Assembly (NCBI RefSeq): GCF_024397895.1
Contig: NZ_CP073346.1
Span: forward strand, 2,418,001 to 2,482,000
Source of the DNA: Pseudomonas benzenivorans
GTDB taxonomy: Bacteria; Pseudomonadota; Gammaproteobacteria; Pseudomonadales; Pseudomonadaceae
Direction: 5' to 3'
DNA: 64,000 nucleotides
The translations under genes were made by a program, and so were the position numbers. Of this stretch, positions 1-8,713 are shown one piece after another. How positions within the stretch are numbered: position 1 is the stretch's first letter; the number at the start of each line of letters is the position of its first letter. The notes below the pieces were generated by a model. The model was given only the letters and a program-made list of their open reading frames with translations. It was not told the origin of the DNA and did not search any database.

Positions 1-516
1 ATCGGGGTAGGTCACCCGATAGTTCTGCTTGAACACCAGCACCTGACCGTTGGACAGGCCCAGGACAACCCGGCGGCTGCCCGGCTGATCCTCGCCGAAC
101 GAGACGATGCTGGCGCCGTCAGGCAGCGGCAAGTCGATGCGACTCAGCGCCGCGCCATCCTTGGCCTCGAAGAATTGCACCTGACCGGTGCGACTCAGGC
201 GCATGGCCACCTTGTTCTGCTCTTCCACCGCCAGCAGCAGGGCTTCGCCCTGCTCGGCCAGCCAGGCAGGCTGTTGCGCCGGGCGCGTTTCCAGCTCGGC
301 GCCCGAGAACATCGGCAGCACCACGTGGGCCAGGTAGAAGAAGATCAGGGTGATCGCCCCCAGCACGACGAGGCCGCCGATCGACACGTACCAGTGCGCC
401 AGGCGGTCCTTGAGGGCACGGATGCGGCGCTTGCGCTGCATCGCGGGGGTGTTGAAGTCCAGCCGTTGACTGGTTTTCTCAGGTGCGATCATGGTGTCGG
501 GGGCCAAGTCGGTCAT
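1..516 (-). CDS. pstC: Phosphate ABC transporter permease PstC-like, N-terminal part (runs off the window)
   Basis: Only the first 172 codons are present; the gene continues beyond position 1. The start ATG is on the minus strand at 516 (MTDLAPDTM). A cytoplasmic stretch of about 40 residues, rich in Lys and Arg, is followed by one clear membrane segment at about residues 43-68 (ISIGGLVVLGAI then LIFFYLAHVVLP in outline). A soluble, beta-rich region follows. Pseudomonas phosphate permeases are known to carry a long extra soluble region before the ABC permease domain, and this fits. It lies directly downstream of pstS on the same strand, so a role as inner-membrane permease of the high-affinity phosphate importer is likely. 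The permease domain itself is outside the window, so the call depends mainly on context. Confidence 0.72.
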   Translation of the reverse strand, partial: MTDLAPDTMIAPEKTSQRLDFNTPAMQRKRRIRALKDRLAHWYVSIGGLVVLGAITLIFFYLAHVVLPMFSGAELETRPAQQPAWLAEQGEALLLAVEEQNKVAMRLSRTGQVQFFEAKDGAALSRIDLPLPDGASIVSFGEDQPGSRRVVLGLSNGQVLVFKQNYRVTYPD

Positions 517-619
517 ACAAGGATCTCTGGGCGGTTGCGCACACGCGCCGCTGGATAAGCGGCGGCAAAGTCTAACCGTCTTGTATGACAGAAAGATTAC
601 AGCGCAGTGACGCGACAAA

Positions 620-682
620 GCCCGCAACTCCTTAGGGAGGTGCGGGCGCTTTTGCCGCTTGCCGCAGCATCCGGCTGCGGCA
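620..682 (-). terminator. Two hairpins between pstS and the pstC-like gene
   Basis: One inverted repeat spans 620-647 (GCCCGCAACTCC facing GGAGGTGCGGGC, one mismatch). A second spans 660-682 (TGCCGCAG facing CTGCGGCA). Read on the minus strand they follow the pstS stop codon and precede the pstC start. They could attenuate read-through, so that the abundant binding protein is made in excess over the permease. The T-runs are short, so an RNA-stabilising 3' hairpin is an alternative. Confidence 0.55.
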
Positions 683-697
683 GGCTTTTGAGTCTAG

Positions 698-1666
698 TTA
701 CAGACCCAGTTCCTTCAAGGTCTTCTCGGCCACCTTGGCCGGCACCGGAATGTAGCCGTCCTTGACCACGACTTCCTGGCCCTGCTTGGACAGCACCAGC
801 TTGATGAACTCGGCGTCCAGCGGGCTCAGGGCCTTGTTGGGTGCCTTGTTGACGTAGACGTAGAGGAAACGCGACAGCGGAAACTTGCCGGCCAGGGCGT
901 TTTCTTCGCTCGCTTCGAAGGCCTCACCGCCTTTCTTCGACAGCGGAACGGCGCGGACGCTGGCGGTCTTGTAACCGATGCCCGAGTAACCGATGGCATT
1001 CACGGTACTGGAGATCGACTGCACCACCGAGGCCGAACCCGGCTGCTCGTTGACGTTAGGCTTGAAGTCGCCCTTGCACAGGGCTTCTTCCTTGAAGTAG
1101 CCGTAGGTGCCGGACACCGAGTTGCGGCCGAACAGCTGCATCGGCTTGTTTGCCCAGTCACCGGTCAGACCCAGGTCACCCCAGGTGGTGATGTTCTTCG
1201 CACCGCCGCACAGGCGGGTATTGGAGAAGATGGCGTCGACCTGAGCCATGTCCAGGCTCTTGATCGGGTTATCCTTGTGCACGAACACCGCCAGGGCATC
1301 GATCGCGACCGGGATGGCGGTCGGCTTGTAGCCGTACTTCTCTTCGAAGGCCTGCATCTCGGCGTCCTTCATCTTGCGGCTCATCGGGCCGAGGTTGGAG
1401 GTCCCCTCGGTCAAGGCCGGTGGCGCGGTGGACGAACCGGCCGCCTGGATCTGGATGTTCACGTTCGGGTAGAGCTTTTTGTAGTCCTCGGCCCACAGGG
1501 TCATCAGGTTGGCCAGGGTGTCGGAACCTACGCTCGACAGGTTGCCGGAAACGCCCGAAGTCTTCTCATAGGCCGGCAGAGCCGGATCGACTGCAGCGAC
1601 CGCGGTAGCGGTGGCAGCACTGGCGGCTACAAAAGTCATGGCCGCCATCAAACGCGTAAGTTTCAT
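698..1666 (-). CDS. pstS: Periplasmic phosphate-binding protein PstS
   Basis: The protein has 322 residues. A Sec signal peptide is visible ([20 protein letters not shown], cleavage probably after the AVAA segment). The mature part shows PstS-family signatures: [14 protein letters not shown] near the start, [13 protein letters not shown], and [14 protein letters not shown] in the second lobe. These are the phosphate-contacting loops of this family. It binds inorganic phosphate in the periplasm and delivers it to the Pst ABC permease. The length is normal for the family. A four-unit Pho box lies immediately upstream, so induction by PhoB under phosphate limitation is expected. The permease gene follows on the same strand. 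Confidence 0.95.
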   Translation of the reverse strand: MKLTRLMAAMTFVAASAATATAVAAVDPALPAYEKTSGVSGNLSSVGSDTLANLMTLWAEDYKKLYPNVNIQIQAAGSSTAPPALTEGTSNLGPMSRKMKDAEMQAFEEKYGYKPTAIPVAIDALAVFVHKDNPIKSLDMAQVDAIFSNTRLCGGAKNITTWGDLGLTGDWANKPMQLFGRNSVSGTYGYFKEEALCKGDFKPNVNEQPGSASVVQSISSTVNAIGYSGIGYKTASVRAVPLSKKGGEAFEASEENALAGKFPLSRFLYVYVNKAPNKALSPLDAEFIKLVLSKQGQEVVVKDGYIPVPAKVAEKTLKELGL

Positions 1667-1724
1667 GCCTTGCTCCTAACAAATTAGGGTGGGGGTGGGT
1701 CGAGGCCAAGTATCTGCAGGCCGT

Positions 1725-1764
1725 GTGACCAATCTATGAAACCAATGTGACAGTTAGATGACCG
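1725..1764 (-). promoter_or_regulatory. Tandem Pho box in front of pstS
   Basis: Read on the minus strand, four 7-base units occur with exact 11-base spacing: CGGTCAT, CTGTCAC, GTTTCAT and TGGTCAC, separated by CTAA, ATTG and AGAT. The PhoB half-site consensus is CTGTCAT. The first two units form a near-perfect Pho box and the last two are weaker. A possible -10 element (GATACT) lies about 10 bases further on, as expected when PhoB replaces the -35 element. The pstS start is about 60 bases downstream. Confidence 0.85.
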
Positions 1765-1921
1765 TAGCCAATTTTGCGCGCAACTCCAGAAAATGCGGAC
1801 GAACGCACTGCGGCCAAGCACCATGGTCGCCCGTCGACCGTGCAGTCGGTATACTCGCTGCACCCGCACTCTTGCGGGCTCCGCGCCCACAACAACAACC
1901 GCGCCGCGAGCCATTACCGAG

Positions 1922-2323
1922 ATGAACGAATTCGAACAGGATGACCCGATTCCACAAGGCGACCTGGCCCTGCAGATCACCGCACTGCCGCGCGAGACCA
2001 ATGGATTCGGCGATATTTTCGGCGGCTGGCTGGTTTCGCAGATGGACCTGGCCGGCACCGCCATGGCCAGCAGGGTTGCCGGTGGTCGCGTAGCCACGGT
2101 GGCGATCGACCGCATGGCGTTCCTGGTGCCCGTGGCCGTCGGCGCCCAGTTGTCCTTCTACACCCAGACCCTGGAAGTCGGCCGCAGCTCGATCCAGATG
2201 CTGGTCGAAGTGTGGAGCGACGACCCGCTGTCCAGCGAGTGGCGCAAGGTCACCGAGGCGGTGTTCGTGTTCGTCGCCATCGACGGCAGCGGCCGCACCC
2301 GTCCGGTACCGCCGCGCCGCTAG
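1922..2323 (+). CDS. YciA-type hotdog acyl-CoA thioesterase
   Basis: The protein has 133 residues from the ATG at 1922; the reading frame stays open upstream but the extra residues are of low quality. The family signature is clear: ETNGFGDIFGGWLVSQMDLAG, with the catalytic-type Asp of the hotdog helix region, then RVATVAIDRMAFLVPV. Enzymes of this type hydrolyse acyl-CoA esters in the cytoplasm and usually assemble as hexamers. The substrate range cannot be read from the sequence. It is divergent from pstS, and its promoter must share the interval that holds the Pho box, although nothing suggests phosphate control. The ribosome-binding site is weak. Confidence 0.85.
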   Translation: MNEFEQDDPIPQGDLALQITALPRETNGFGDIFGGWLVSQMDLAGTAMASRVAGGRVATVAIDRMAFLVPVAVGAQLSFYTQTLEVGRSSIQMLVEVWSDDPLSSEWRKVTEAVFVFVAIDGSGRTRPVPPRR

Positions 2324-2365
2324 GCGCCGCCGACCGCAGCCCCGCATACGATGGCGGAGTCAAAC

Positions 2366-2395
2366 AAAAACGCCGGCTCGAGAGCCGGCGTTTTT
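2366..2395. terminator. Bidirectional intrinsic terminator
   Basis: A perfect inverted repeat, ACGCCGGCTC facing GAGCCGGCGT, is flanked by an A-run and a T-run. It can terminate transcription on both strands. It sits between the convergent thioesterase gene and the TRAP binding-protein gene. Confidence 0.92.
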
Positions 2396-2408
2396 ATCTG
2401 CGGGAAGA

Positions 2409-3509
2409 TCAGCCGCGGATGTTGTAGATGAGCTTCTCGTTGAACTCGGCGTACTCGGCCAGACGCTGCAGGTAGGCCTTCTGCTGCGCCCACACCTTGG
2501 CAGCGGCCGGGTCGGCCGCGGCGCTGGCTTCGACCACTTCGGCCGCCACTTCCTTGAGCTTGGCCAGCACCTCGTCCGGCAGGCTGCGGACGTCGACGCC
2601 CTCGGCCTTGAGCTGCTCCATGGCCTCCATGTTGCGTGCGTTGTAGGCGTCGAGCATGTCGGCGTTCACGTCGCGGGCGGCGGCGCGGACGATGGCCTGC
2701 AGGTCGGCCGGCAGGGTTTCCCAAGCCTTGATGTTGATGTCCAGCTCGAAGGTGACATTCGGCTCCTGCCAGCCCGGGGTGTAGTAGTACTTGGCGGCCT
2801 TGTGCAGGCCCAGGGCCTGGTCGTTGTACGGGCCGATCCACTCGGTGGCGTCGATCGCGCCGGTCTGCAGGGCGGTGAAGATCTCACCGGCCGGCATGTT
2901 GACCACGGTACCGCCCATCTTGGTCAGCACTTCGCCGCCCAGACCCGGGGTGCGCATCTTCAGGCCCTTGAAGTCCTCGACCGAATTGATTTCCTTGTTG
3001 AACCAACCAGCGGTCTGTACGCCGGTTGCGCCACAGGCCATCGGCAGCACGCCGAACGGCTTGTAGACCTCTTCCCACAGCTCGATACCGCCGCCCTTGT
3101 GCAGCCAGGCGTTCATTTCCTGGGCATTCGGGCCGAACGGCAGGGCGCAGAAGAACTGCGCGGCCGGAACCTTGCCCTTCCAGTAGTAGGGCGCGCCGTG
3201 GCCCATTTCCGCGGTGCCGCGGGAAACCGCGTCGAACACTTCCAGCGCCGGGACCAGCTCGCCAGCCGCGTAGATCTTGACCTTCAGGCGACCCTTGCTC
3301 ATTTCCTCGACCAGGGTGGCGAAGCGCTCGGCGCCGACGCCCACACCCGGGAAATTCTTCGGCCAGGAGGTGACCATTTTCCAGTTAAAGGTCTCCCCGC
3401 TCGCGCCCTCTTGAGGCTTGGCAGCGGTTTCGGCCTCCTTGTTGCAGCCAGCCAGTGCGGTGGCGGCCAGGCCTACGCCCGCGGCTGCGAGAATCTGACG
3501 ACGTTTCAT
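2409..3509 (-). CDS. dctP: TRAP transporter solute-binding protein, DctP family (TakP-like)
   Basis: The protein has 366 residues. It begins MKRRQILAAAGVGLAAT and continues to LAGC, so it has a twin-arginine-like start and a lipobox; a Tat-exported or Sec-exported lipoprotein is likely. The mature part shows DctP features, including MVTSWPKNFPG, the ligand-binding segment LKMRTPGLGGEVL and the region TEWIGPYNDQALGLHKAAKY. The last resembles TakP, which binds alpha-keto acids, so an oxo- or hydroxy-carboxylate is a reasonable guess for the ligand. Unusually for compact TRAP loci, the gene is divergent from the two membrane subunits, separated by about 195 bases. It is terminated by the hairpin at 2366-2395. 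Confidence 0.9.
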   Translation of the reverse strand: MKRRQILAAAGVGLAATALAGCNKEAETAAKPQEGASGETFNWKMVTSWPKNFPGVGVGAERFATLVEEMSKGRLKVKIYAAGELVPALEVFDAVSRGTAEMGHGAPYYWKGKVPAAQFFCALPFGPNAQEMNAWLHKGGGIELWEEVYKPFGVLPMACGATGVQTAGWFNKEINSVEDFKGLKMRTPGLGGEVLTKMGGTVVNMPAGEIFTALQTGAIDATEWIGPYNDQALGLHKAAKYYYTPGWQEPNVTFELDINIKAWETLPADLQAIVRAAARDVNADMLDAYNARNMEAMEQLKAEGVDVRSLPDEVLAKLKEVAAEVVEASAAADPAAAKVWAQQKAYLQRLAEYAEFNEKLIYNIRG

Positions 3510-3704
3510 GCAATGCTCCTTGTTTGTATTATTGGTCTGACCACAGGATCGCTGAAATTAGACCGTGCCTGGATAACATAGGGCTTACTGACCCTCAAGC
3601 CTAGTAGATAAGACTAAAGTTGTAGGGCCATTGCTGCCTTCGCCCGGGCCCGCCTAGAATTGCCGGCTGCCTGCACCCCCCACCCTTAATGACAAGGACT
3701 CCAC

Positions 3705-4250
3705 ATGTCCGACACGCCACCCATTCCGTTGCGCATTGCTCGCTTGATCGATGCGCTGAACACTCGTTTTGGCCAAGGATGCGCCTGGTTGACCCTGTTC
3801 CTGGTGATCGGCACCGCCATTGTCGTGGTGCTGCGCTACGGTTTTGGCATCGGCGCCACCGCCCTGCAGGAAGCCGTGCTCTATGCCCACGCCCTGGTGT
3901 TCATGGGCGCCGCCGCCTGGACCCTGATCCGCGGCGCGCATGTGCGCGTGGACATCTTCTACCAGAAGTTCAGCGGACGCCGGCAAGCCCTGGTCGAAGT
4001 CTTCGGCAACCTGCTGCTGCTGCTGCCGCTGTGCCTGTACCTCGGCTGGTCCAGCTGGGATTACGTCGCCAACTCCTGGTCGACCCTGGAGGCCTCCAGT
4101 GAGTCGGGCGGGCTGAAATACGTCTATGTGCAAAAGAGCATCATCCTGGTACTGGTCTTCAGCCTCGCCCTGCAGGGCATTGCCGACCTGATCAAGGCGG
4201 CCTACCTGGTCGCCGGCCGCTTGCCCGATTCGGAGGTAAAAAATGGCTGA
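3705..4250 (+). CDS. dctQ: TRAP transporter small permease DctQ
   Basis: The protein has 181 residues with four hydrophobic segments, as is usual for DctQ. They begin with GCAWLTLFLVIGTAIVVVLRY and include the conserved region EAVLYAHALVFMGAAAWTL followed by HVRVDIFYQKF. It partners the large permease in the inner membrane to make the sodium-coupled TRAP channel. A good ribosome-binding site (AAGGA) precedes the ATG. Its end overlaps the dctM start by 8 bases, which indicates translational coupling. Confidence 0.93.
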   Translation: MSDTPPIPLRIARLIDALNTRFGQGCAWLTLFLVIGTAIVVVLRYGFGIGATALQEAVLYAHALVFMGAAAWTLIRGAHVRVDIFYQKFSGRRQALVEVFGNLLLLLPLCLYLGWSSWDYVANSWSTLEASSESGGLKYVYVQKSIILVLVFSLALQGIADLIKAAYLVAGRLPDSEVKNG

Positions 4251-5619
4251 GTTGATGGCGATTCTGCTGTTCGTCAGTATCTGCTTGGCCCTGATGGCCG
4301 GCTTCCCCGTGGCCTTCACCCTCGGCGGTGTATCGTTGATTTTCGCCGGCATCGGCGCACTGACCGGCACCTTCGACGCCGGCTACCTGAGCGCCCTGCC
4401 CAACCGCCTGTTCGGCATCATGAACAACCAGACCATGCTGGCCGTGCCGCTGTTCGTGTTCATGGGGGTGATGCTGGAGAAGTCCCGGGTCGCCGAAGAC
4501 CTGCTGGAGTCCATGTCGCGCCTGTTCGGCACCCTGCGCGGCGGTCTGGCGATTTCCGTCTGCGTGGTCGGTGCGCTGCTCGCCGCCAGCACCGGCATCG
4601 TCGGCGCCACGGTGGTGACCATGGGCCTGATGGCGCTGCCGACCATGCTGCGCCGCGGCTACGACCCGGCCATCTCCACCGGCACCCTGGCCGCCACCGG
4701 CACCCTGGGGCAGATCATTCCGCCATCGATCGTCCTGGTATTGCTGGGCGACGTGATGTCCAGCGCCTACCAGCAGGCCCAGTTGAAGATGGGCATCTTC
4801 TCGCCGAAGACCGTCTCGGTCGGCGACTTGTTCGTCGGCGCCTTCATCCCCGGCATGCTGCTGGTCGGCCTGTACATCCTCTACATCGTCGGCGTCGCGA
4901 TCCTGCAGCCGAAGAAGCTGCCGGCGCTGCCGAAGGAAGAACTGGGTCCGATCGAATGGGGCAAGCTGATCAGCGCCCTGCTGCCACCACTGGCCCTGAT
5001 CGCGGCGGTGCTCGGCTCGATCCTCGCCGGTTACGCCACGCCGACCGAAGCGGCGGCCCTGGGCGCCCTGGGCGCTATGATCCTGGCCTTCGGCAAGCGC
5101 AAGCTCAACTTCGGCCAACTGCGCGAAGTGGCCTATGGCACCACCGAAATCAGCGCCATGGTGTTCATGATCCTGATCGGCGCCTCGCTGTTCTCCCTGG
5201 TGTTCCGTGGTTTCGGCGGTGAAGAGCTGATCGAGGACGTGTTCGCCCAGCTCCCCGGCGGCGTGCTCGGCGCCTTCTTCCTGGTGATGCTGGTAATCTT
5301 CCTGCTCGGCTTCATCCTCGACTTCATCGAGATCACCTTCGTGGTGGTGCCGATCGTCGGCCCGGTGCTGCTGGCCATGGGCCTGGACCCGGTCTGGCTC
5401 GGGGTGATGATTGCCCTGAACCTGCAGACATCCTTCCTCACCCCGCCGTTCGGCTTCGCCCTGTTCTACCTACGCGGGGTTACCCCCTCGTCGGTGGCGA
5501 CCAGCACCATCTACAAGGGTGTGCTGCCGTTCATCCTGATCCAGCTGATACTGCTGATCATCGCCTACCAATTCCCGGGGCTGATCACCTGGCTGCCGGA
5601 GCAGGTATACGGCAACTAA
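4243..5619 (+). CDS. dctM: TRAP transporter large permease DctM
   Basis: The protein has 458 residues and about twelve hydrophobic segments. DctM-type motifs include the N-terminal PVAFTLGGVSLIFAGIG, the conserved ASTGIVGATVVTMGLMALP and GTLGQIIPPSIVLVLLGD, plus LDFIEITFVVVPIVGP and LQTSFLTPPFGFALFYLRG in the second half. It forms the solute-translocating subunit. The length is somewhat above the common size of about 425, owing to a longer central loop near residues 165-245. It is co-transcribed with dctQ and followed by a strong terminator. Confidence 0.95.
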   Translation: MAELMAILLFVSICLALMAGFPVAFTLGGVSLIFAGIGALTGTFDAGYLSALPNRLFGIMNNQTMLAVPLFVFMGVMLEKSRVAEDLLESMSRLFGTLRGGLAISVCVVGALLAASTGIVGATVVTMGLMALPTMLRRGYDPAISTGTLAATGTLGQIIPPSIVLVLLGDVMSSAYQQAQLKMGIFSPKTVSVGDLFVGAFIPGMLLVGLYILYIVGVAILQPKKLPALPKEELGPIEWGKLISALLPPLALIAAVLGSILAGYATPTEAAALGALGAMILAFGKRKLNFGQLREVAYGTTEISAMVFMILIGASLFSLVFRGFGGEELIEDVFAQLPGGVLGAFFLVMLVIFLLGFILDFIEITFVVVPIVGPVLLAMGLDPVWLGVMIALNLQTSFLTPPFGFALFYLRGVTPSSVATSTIYKGVLPFILIQLILLIIAYQFPGLITWLPEQVYGN

Positions 5620-5636
5620 CGCTGCCGTAGCGCCAC

Positions 5637-5665
5637 GAAACGCCCGTCAACACGACGGGCGTTTT
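5637..5665 (+). terminator. Intrinsic terminator after dctM
   Basis: The inverted repeat AAACGCCCGTC facing GACGGGCGTTT has a 5-base loop, and the right arm runs into TTTT. It ends the dctQM transcript. Confidence 0.9.
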
Positions 5666-5738
5666 GCTTTCTGCCTCTTGGACTGCCGGCCAAGCTGCGT
5701 TCCAATAGGCTTATCTCTACTGGCGACAGGGCATACCG

Positions 5739-6644
5739 ATGGCCACTTCCAATGTTGAACGGATCGAACTGGGCGCCTTGACCTGCTGGCGCATCCGTCA
5801 CGCCGACGCCGAACTGCTGGTCGCCCAGCAGGGCGCCCAGCTGCTGAGCTACCAGCGCGACGGCGAGCGACCGCTGATCTGGCTGAGCGAGCAGGCAGCC
5901 TACGAAAGCGGGCGCAGCGTACGCGGCGGCGTGCCGGTGTGCTGGCCCTGGTTCGGCGACCTGCGGCGCAACCCGCAAGCCGTGCAGGGCATGCACGAGG
6001 GCGGCAACCTGGTGCCGTCCCACGGCCTGGTGCGCGATCTGGAGTGGAACCTGCTGGGCATCGACAAGCGCGACGACGGGGTCAACCTGGACTTCGCCTA
6101 CAACAGCGCCGAACAGCCGCTGCCGAACTGGCCCCAGGCCGCCGAGCTGAAGCTGCGCATCCGCCTCGATCAGCACCTGCACCTCGAGCTGGTGAGCCGC
6201 AACCTCGGCGATGCACCGCTGGCCCTGAGCCAGGCCCTGCACAGCTACTTCGCCGTCGGCGACATTCGCCAGGCCCAGGTCGAGGGCCTGCAAGGCTGCC
6301 GCTACATCGACACCCTGGATGACTGGACCGAGCGCCAGCAGCTCGACCCGCTGCGCTTTGCCGGCGAAACCGATCGCATCTACCTCGACACCCCGGCGCG
6401 CATGAGCATCCTCGACCCCGTCTGGCAACGGCGCATCCAGCTGCGCAGCAGCGGCTCGCGCTCGGCGGTGCTGTGGAACCCCTGGACCGACAAGGCACGG
6501 CGCCTCTCCCAGTTCGCCAGCGACGCTTGGCAAGGCATGCTGTGCATCGAACACGCCAATGTCATGGAAGACATCCTGGTGCTGGCGCCCGGGGCAGAAC
6601 ATCGCCTCAGCGTCAGTATGTGGAGCGAGCCGCTGACGGACTGA
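5739..6644 (+). CDS. D-hexose-6-phosphate mutarotase (YeaD family)
   Basis: The protein has 301 residues with an aldose-1-epimerase-like beta-sandwich pattern. YeaD-family motifs are visible: SVRGGVPVCWPWFGD, VPSHGLVRDLEWNL (His of the active site), LSQALHSYFAVGDI (second active-site His) and RSAVLWNPWTDKA near the C-terminus. The enzyme interconverts the anomers of glucose-6-phosphate and related sugar phosphates in the cytoplasm. It stands alone between the TRAP locus and the T6SS locus, with no apparent functional link to either. Confidence 0.9.
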   Translation: MATSNVERIELGALTCWRIRHADAELLVAQQGAQLLSYQRDGERPLIWLSEQAAYESGRSVRGGVPVCWPWFGDLRRNPQAVQGMHEGGNLVPSHGLVRDLEWNLLGIDKRDDGVNLDFAYNSAEQPLPNWPQAAELKLRIRLDQHLHLELVSRNLGDAPLALSQALHSYFAVGDIRQAQVEGLQGCRYIDTLDDWTERQQLDPLRFAGETDRIYLDTPARMSILDPVWQRRIQLRSSGSRSAVLWNPWTDKARRLSQFASDAWQGMLCIEHANVMEDILVLAPGAEHRLSVSMWSEPLTD

Positions 6645-7117
6645 CGCCACGGCGGGTGAAGGTTTCCCAGCCCTCACCCGTCACCGCCTGCCTGCAGGTG
6701 CAGGCCCAAGCACAACCCCACCAAACAGACCCTGACACCGCTCACAGGTGCGCGCCGACTTCGGCGAATTTTTGTGATGCGCCACTAATTTGCCAGTAAG
6801 TAATTACCTACAAGCTCCGCGCGCAATCGCTGACACCCGTAACAGCCTTTAATATTTGCCTATTAGTTCGCGAAAGTTTCGGGAACTCCCAGCCTCATTA
6901 CTGAATCAGCGGATATTTATCGCTGATACACACTTCACACTTTTGCCGGTTGCCGATCCCCAGCCATCGGACTAGGATGCCCACCCCATAAGGACTTTGC
7001 GCAACTTGTTGCACATTGATGTGCGCAGAAAGTTGCACAATCCAGGTAATTAAGCGGCGGCTTCTATATAGAAACCGCCGCAACTTGGGTTGCCAGGCTA
7101 CAGCACCGAGTCATGGA
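6645..7117. promoter_or_regulatory. Intergenic control region upstream of the T6SS locus
   Basis: This stretch of about 470 bases holds no convincing gene. It is AT-rich from about 6780 onward. It contains an imperfect inverted repeat, TTGCGCAACTT at 6997-7007 facing AAGTTGCACAA at 7030-7040, and a direct repeat GTTGCACA at 7008-7015 and 7032-7039, which together look like regulator-binding sites. A GC-rich hairpin (GCGGCGGCTTC facing GAAACCGCCGC) spans 7054-7081, just before tssA. No convincing -24/-12 sigma-54 promoter was found on the plus strand, although the locus encodes a sigma-54 activator. Confidence 0.5.
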
Positions 7118-8680
7118 ATGACCTATTCAAACAAGCTCACCGCCCACTATTTGGCGCTGGCAAAACTTCCTATTAATCAAGGAGATTTCGCCGGCAGCGA
7201 TGTGCGTTATTCCAGCGAATACGAAATGCTGGAAAACGAACTGGGCAAGGCCAGCGCGCTGCACGAAGCCGGCGCCATCGACTGGCAGAAAATCCGCGAA
7301 GGCAGCGAAGCGCTGCTCGGCGCCCAGTCCAAGGACTTGCGCGTAGCCGCCTGGCTGATCTGGGGCCTGTATCAGCGCGAATCCTTCGCCGGACTGCAGG
7401 CCGGCCTGGGCCTGCTGCATTACCTTTGCCTCAACCATTGGGCCGAGCTGCACCCGCGCAAGCCGCGTACCCGCGGCGCCGCCATCGGCTGGCTGCTGCC
7501 ACGCCTGGAGCAGGCCCTGGCCGACCATGTGCCGGTCGGCGAGCAGCTGGCGCTGTTCCGCAGCCTCGCCGAGCAGCTGCGCGCCCTCGAAGCCTGTCTG
7601 TCCACGCAGCTCGGCGAAGAGGCGCCGCTGCTGCTGCCGCTGTGCCGACGCCTGGACGAACTGGTCGAGCGCGCCAGCCAGGGTCAGCCGGAACCGGGCA
7701 GCGTCGGCGCGGCGCTGGCCCAGGTCAAGCAGGTCGCCAGCCAGCTCCTCACCCCTGGCGCACCGGTGGACAACGAGAAGGACGCCCACAAGAACCTGCG
7801 CAGCCTGCAGGACCAGGCCCGGCCGCTGTGCGCCTACTGGCTCAAGCAGAAGGCCAGCGACCTGCGCGCCCTGCGCCTGGCCCGTACCCTGCTGTGGCTG
7901 CCGATCGACAGCCTGCCGGAGCGCAACGCCGAGCAGGTCACCGCCCTGCGCGGCCTGCCGGCGGACAAGCTGGCCAGCTACCAGGAACGCTACCAGCAGG
8001 GCCAGTACGCCGACCTGCTGGTCGACCTGGAAGCCAGCATCGCCCGCGCGCCCTTCTGGCTCGATGGCCAGCACCTGGTCTGGCAGTGCCTGCAGGGCCT
8101 GGACGCCGAGCAGGCGATGCGCGAGGTGGAAATCCAGCTAGCGCTGTTCCTGCAGCGCATGAACGGCCTGGAGGCGCTGCGCTTCCACGACGGCAGCGCC
8201 TTCGCCGACGCCCAGACCCGCGCCTGGATCAGCGCCCACGTGCTGCCGCACCTGCACGCACCCGCCGCCGACAGCGCGCCAGCGAGCACGGAAGGCGGCG
8301 ACCAGCCGGCCTGGGACCTGGCCCTGCAGGAGACCCTGCCGCGCTTGCGCAAGGACGGCCTCAAGGCCTCGGTGCAACAGCTCAAGCAGGGCCTGGCCCA
8401 GGCCAGAGGCGGCCGCGAACGCTTCTACTGGCAGCTGAACCTGGCCCGCCTGTGCTTCGCCGCGAAGAAATACGAACTGGCCAAGACCCAACTCGACTCG
8501 CTCGACCAGCTGCTGCAGGCCGCCGGCCTCAGCGACTGGGAGCCCGATCTCAGCCTCGACGTGCTGCGCCTGCTGCACAGCTGCTGCGAACTGCTGCCGC
8601 AGAACCATGCCGTGCGCGAGCACAAGGACGAGATCTACCGCAGGTTGTGCCACCTCGACCTCGAAGTGGTACTGGACTAG
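7118..8680 (+). CDS. tssA: T6SS protein TssA (HsiA2-like)
   Basis: The protein has 520 residues from the ATG at 7118; an in-frame ATG at 7016 would add residues encoded by the hairpin region and is less likely. The N-terminal third has the ImpA-type signature: SEYEMLENELGKASALHE, then KDLRVAAWLIWGLYQRE and LNHWAELHPRKPRTRGAAIGWL. The remainder is helical and ends with a conserved C-terminal domain (FYWQLNLARLCFAAKKYELAKTQL). TssA proteins cap or prime the growing contractile sheath and help recruit baseplate and tail parts. It is first in the T6SS block, as hsiA2 is in the P. aeruginosa H2 locus. Confidence 0.88.
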   Translation: MTYSNKLTAHYLALAKLPINQGDFAGSDVRYSSEYEMLENELGKASALHEAGAIDWQKIREGSEALLGAQSKDLRVAAWLIWGLYQRESFAGLQAGLGLLHYLCLNHWAELHPRKPRTRGAAIGWLLPRLEQALADHVPVGEQLALFRSLAEQLRALEACLSTQLGEEAPLLLPLCRRLDELVERASQGQPEPGSVGAALAQVKQVASQLLTPGAPVDNEKDAHKNLRSLQDQARPLCAYWLKQKASDLRALRLARTLLWLPIDSLPERNAEQVTALRGLPADKLASYQERYQQGQYADLLVDLEASIARAPFWLDGQHLVWQCLQGLDAEQAMREVEIQLALFLQRMNGLEALRFHDGSAFADAQTRAWISAHVLPHLHAPAADSAPASTEGGDQPAWDLALQETLPRLRKDGLKASVQQLKQGLAQARGGRERFYWQLNLARLCFAAKKYELAKTQLDSLDQLLQAAGLSDWEPDLSLDVLRLLHSCCELLPQNHAVREHKDEIYRRLCHLDLEVVLD

Positions 8681-8713
8681 GCCCTCGGGCCATAACCGCA
8701 ACGGAGAATGACC

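Noticed and set aside
175..558. Plus-strand open frame over the pstC start
   Set aside because: It lies opposite a gene with a clear membrane-protein start, has Gln/Arg-rich low-complexity content and no family signature; a shadow frame of GC-rich coding DNA.
6645..7117. Sigma-54 promoter upstream of tssA
   Set aside because: The GG-N10-GC match at CAGGTAATTAAGCGGC lacks the rest of the consensus, and a match on the minus strand points away from tssA.
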